A DNA stretch of 64,000 bases from positions 9,835,988 to 9,899,987 of the forward strand of contig CM032794.1 in the NCBI GenBank assembly GCA_019155185.1. The letters run 5' to 3'. The position numbers and the translations under genes are program-made. Shown one piece after another: positions 1 to 64,000 of this stretch (position 1 is its first letter; each line of letters starts with the position of its first letter). The DNA comes from Beaufortia kweichowensis (lineage: Eukaryota; Chordata; Actinopteri; Cypriniformes; Gastromyzontidae). The notes beneath the pieces were generated by a model. It searched no databases. It saw nothing but the letters and a program-made list of their open reading frames with translations, and was not told where the DNA came from.

Positions 1-60
1 CTCATTGGGAGAGTTATAGAAAAAATGAGAAAAATAATGTTTGACAATGTTGTTTTGCAG

Positions 61-61926
<61,866 letters not shown>

Positions 61927-64000
61927 GTGAGTACACATCTCAGAAAATATTAACGCTAGTTAAGGCTATCTCCTTTTCCAGTATATCATGCCTAAATGAA
62001 AAAAAGTCAACTTCAACACGCTGCAGTTATTCATATAGTACAGTACATACTGTCTTCCTGGGCATCAAACTGAGCTATACTAGCACATGTCAGTATGACA
62101 GGGTTTAGACAGTTGTTTATGTAAGCTGTCTCGTTTCCTCATTGCCTGGTGTTTATATTGCATGTGAGCGTCTCAGCTTGTGCTGTTTTGGCCCTCAGGG
62201 ATACTGATTGACCAAGTTCAAGATCAGAGACGGATGTGCAAATGACCCTGTTCCACCTTTCTTAGAGCAGATAAGATAAGCACCGTAGACAGAACTTTCT
62301 TTTGAAATGCATCACTGACCTTGAGCTGTTAGCGGAGACATTACATTAACAGAAAAAAAAATCAGTTTTGTCCTATGATGTGCTGCCTTTAAGCATCTAT
62401 GCTTTCTGGTGTCACACGTGTGTTGGTCCTGTTTTCTGTGTGAGGATGTGTATTTGTGTATGTGAGGAGTGGACTGAAGAGTTAGTCATATCCCCGATTA
62501 GAACAGGTTGTGACAGAGCTATTTCAAAGATAAATTACTAAATGGCTAAAAGGACAAAATTATCCTCGGATAACTGGATATTATGGATTTGGGGAGCTTT
62601 TGTGCCGCATGCTTGTAGAAGAAATGATGATATCTTTTTTTAAAGATGGATTATTTTATGCTTTTACCAGACTTCTGCGCTAGTCGTGGAGTTTTGTCCA
62701 AAGGAATTATAACCCATCCTCATTGTCCTCTCTCTCAGGTTTTTACCACCCATCTAAAAAAGATAGTCATAAGACACAAAAAACATCTTTAAATGCAGGC
62801 ACAGCATTAATAAAGGTTAATTGAAATTGTGGGGTATTGAAAGAAATGTCACTGTCACTTCTGTATCACACTGTGACGGGGTTAAATGACATATTTAGAC
62901 ATAGTGGTCTGAAATGAAAATATCACAGTAGGTGTGTTGTTTTTGTTTTTCTTCTCTACCAGCACTCTGGAAGATGAATAGAAATGAGCAGAATACATCA
63001 GAATATGAATCTGCTCAACATATCTATCCGTCTGTCTGACTGTCACTTTATTGAAGTGTTGCAGGTTGAGGAGAGACAGCGAGTAGTTACAGAAAACACA
63101 CAGAGGGAATAGTTAAATAAAAGCAATCACCGTTTCAGCACAGAAACTTTTAGCCCTTCAGTGATACCGTGGCCCCATCGTCCCTCCGTGCTCTACAGCT
63201 GAACTTCTAACTACAGTTGTGTGATCAATGTCCAGCTGTAATTGGAGAGATTGTGTCGGGTGTCTGGGGTCAGCTGAAGGACAGTAATGGGGTATATGTT
63301 GTATGGGGATTGGAGAGTTGTGTTAGGGCTCTGCTGAGGCTCTTATTCCCCCGGGCTCTCATTGGCCAGTAATGAAACACAGCACAGCAAGACTTATTGC
63401 ACATTTAGACTGGAGCTCAGGACAAGGGGACGGCGGTATTTCTGCTGCTGTCTGCACTCGTTCACTCTCTCTGTGTTTGAGGTCATAGTAACTGAGGACA
63501 AAGTGAGTAACTAAAGTAACTACAGATGCTATAAAGGGAGCATTTATTCATGTATTATTCAAATGGCAGTTTAAAGCAACTAGGAATGAATTTGTTTTTC
63601 TAGTAACTGGAATATTTACACTAATAACTTACTGTAAAATGAGTTTGAACAGTTTAAATGAGTTGCTACCAAATTATCACAACTGAATCGAGCTTTCTAA
63701 AGCAGACAAATTACATTGTGTGTTTAATTATGGCATGTTATGTACTCATTTGGCCTAATTTAAACACAACCTACAGTTAGCTGGAAACACTTTCAGTGAG
63801 TCAATGCTCCTAAGACCAATTAAGAGTTTATTAGCTCTTAATCCCATTAGCCAAAAAACATCACAAAAAAAAACATTTGACTACAAAACTTGTATGCAGA
63901 ATACATATTTGAATACGAAGCGAATGGTGCACCAAATATATGGTACATAAGAGATAATGTTTAGCCAGCCAGCTGTTATTGCAGAATAAACCCAGACAAT
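61927..64000 (+). other. itfg1: intron 11 of window (incomplete, at least 2.1 kb)
   Basis: From the GTGAGT donor to the window end. I found no further exon: nothing reads like the following conserved part of the protein. No clear repeat is recognised either; the composition is mixed and AT-rich. Confidence 0.8.

Noticed and set aside
61927..64000. A twelfth exon coding the segment before the transmembrane helix
   Set aside because: I found no frame in this stretch resembling the next conserved part of the family next to AG/GT signals; the exon is probably outside the window.

Overview
The window is intronic and exonic DNA of a vertebrate, most likely a teleost fish and probably a cyprinid. 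It is AT-rich and has no prokaryotic gene organisation. One spliced gene runs left to right across the whole window: itfg1 (integrin alpha FG-GAP repeat containing 1; also TIP, T-cell immunomodulatory protein, orthologue of nematode LINKIN). I read 11 consecutive internal exons with GT..AG junctions (61-118, 205-279, 358-452, 17615-17664, 23135-23216, 28578-28672, 36811-36989, 51014-51167, 52877-52985, 58610-58653, 61848-61926). They join into 1,020 nt of open frame with no stop. By comparison with the human protein as I remember it, they cover about human residues 140-485 of about 612. The signal peptide and first exons lie upstream of base 1. The last extracellular part, the transmembrane helix and the short tail lie beyond base 64000.

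Layout: three exons sit within the first 452 bases, separated by introns of 86 and 78 nt. Intron 3 (17.2 kb) follows, then exons 4, 5 and 6 with 5-kb introns, intron 6 (8.1 kb), exon 7, intron 7 (14.0 kb), exons 8 and 9 (1.7 kb apart), intron 9 (5.6 kb), exon 10, intron 10 (3.2 kb), exon 11 and the start of intron 11. Intron sequence makes up more than 98% of the window and I find no second protein-coding gene in it. It holds short non-autonomous DNA transposons with inverted ends (at least two families with several copies each), fragments of a tRNA-derived SINE typical of cyprinids, long CT/GA microsatellites including a 216-nt uninterrupted purine run, and a repeated unit in intron 7 carrying a perfect CRE palindrome.

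The protein is expected to be an extracellular beta-propeller-like glycoprotein. Five aspartate-rich calcium-loop motifs of the FG-GAP type can be read, and four of them are built across exon junctions. I found no new molecular system here. The most checkable leads are the motif/junction arrangement, inverted transposon copies and complementary CT/GA tracts flanking exons 4-6 (possible circular RNA or altered splicing), and the duplicated CRE unit.
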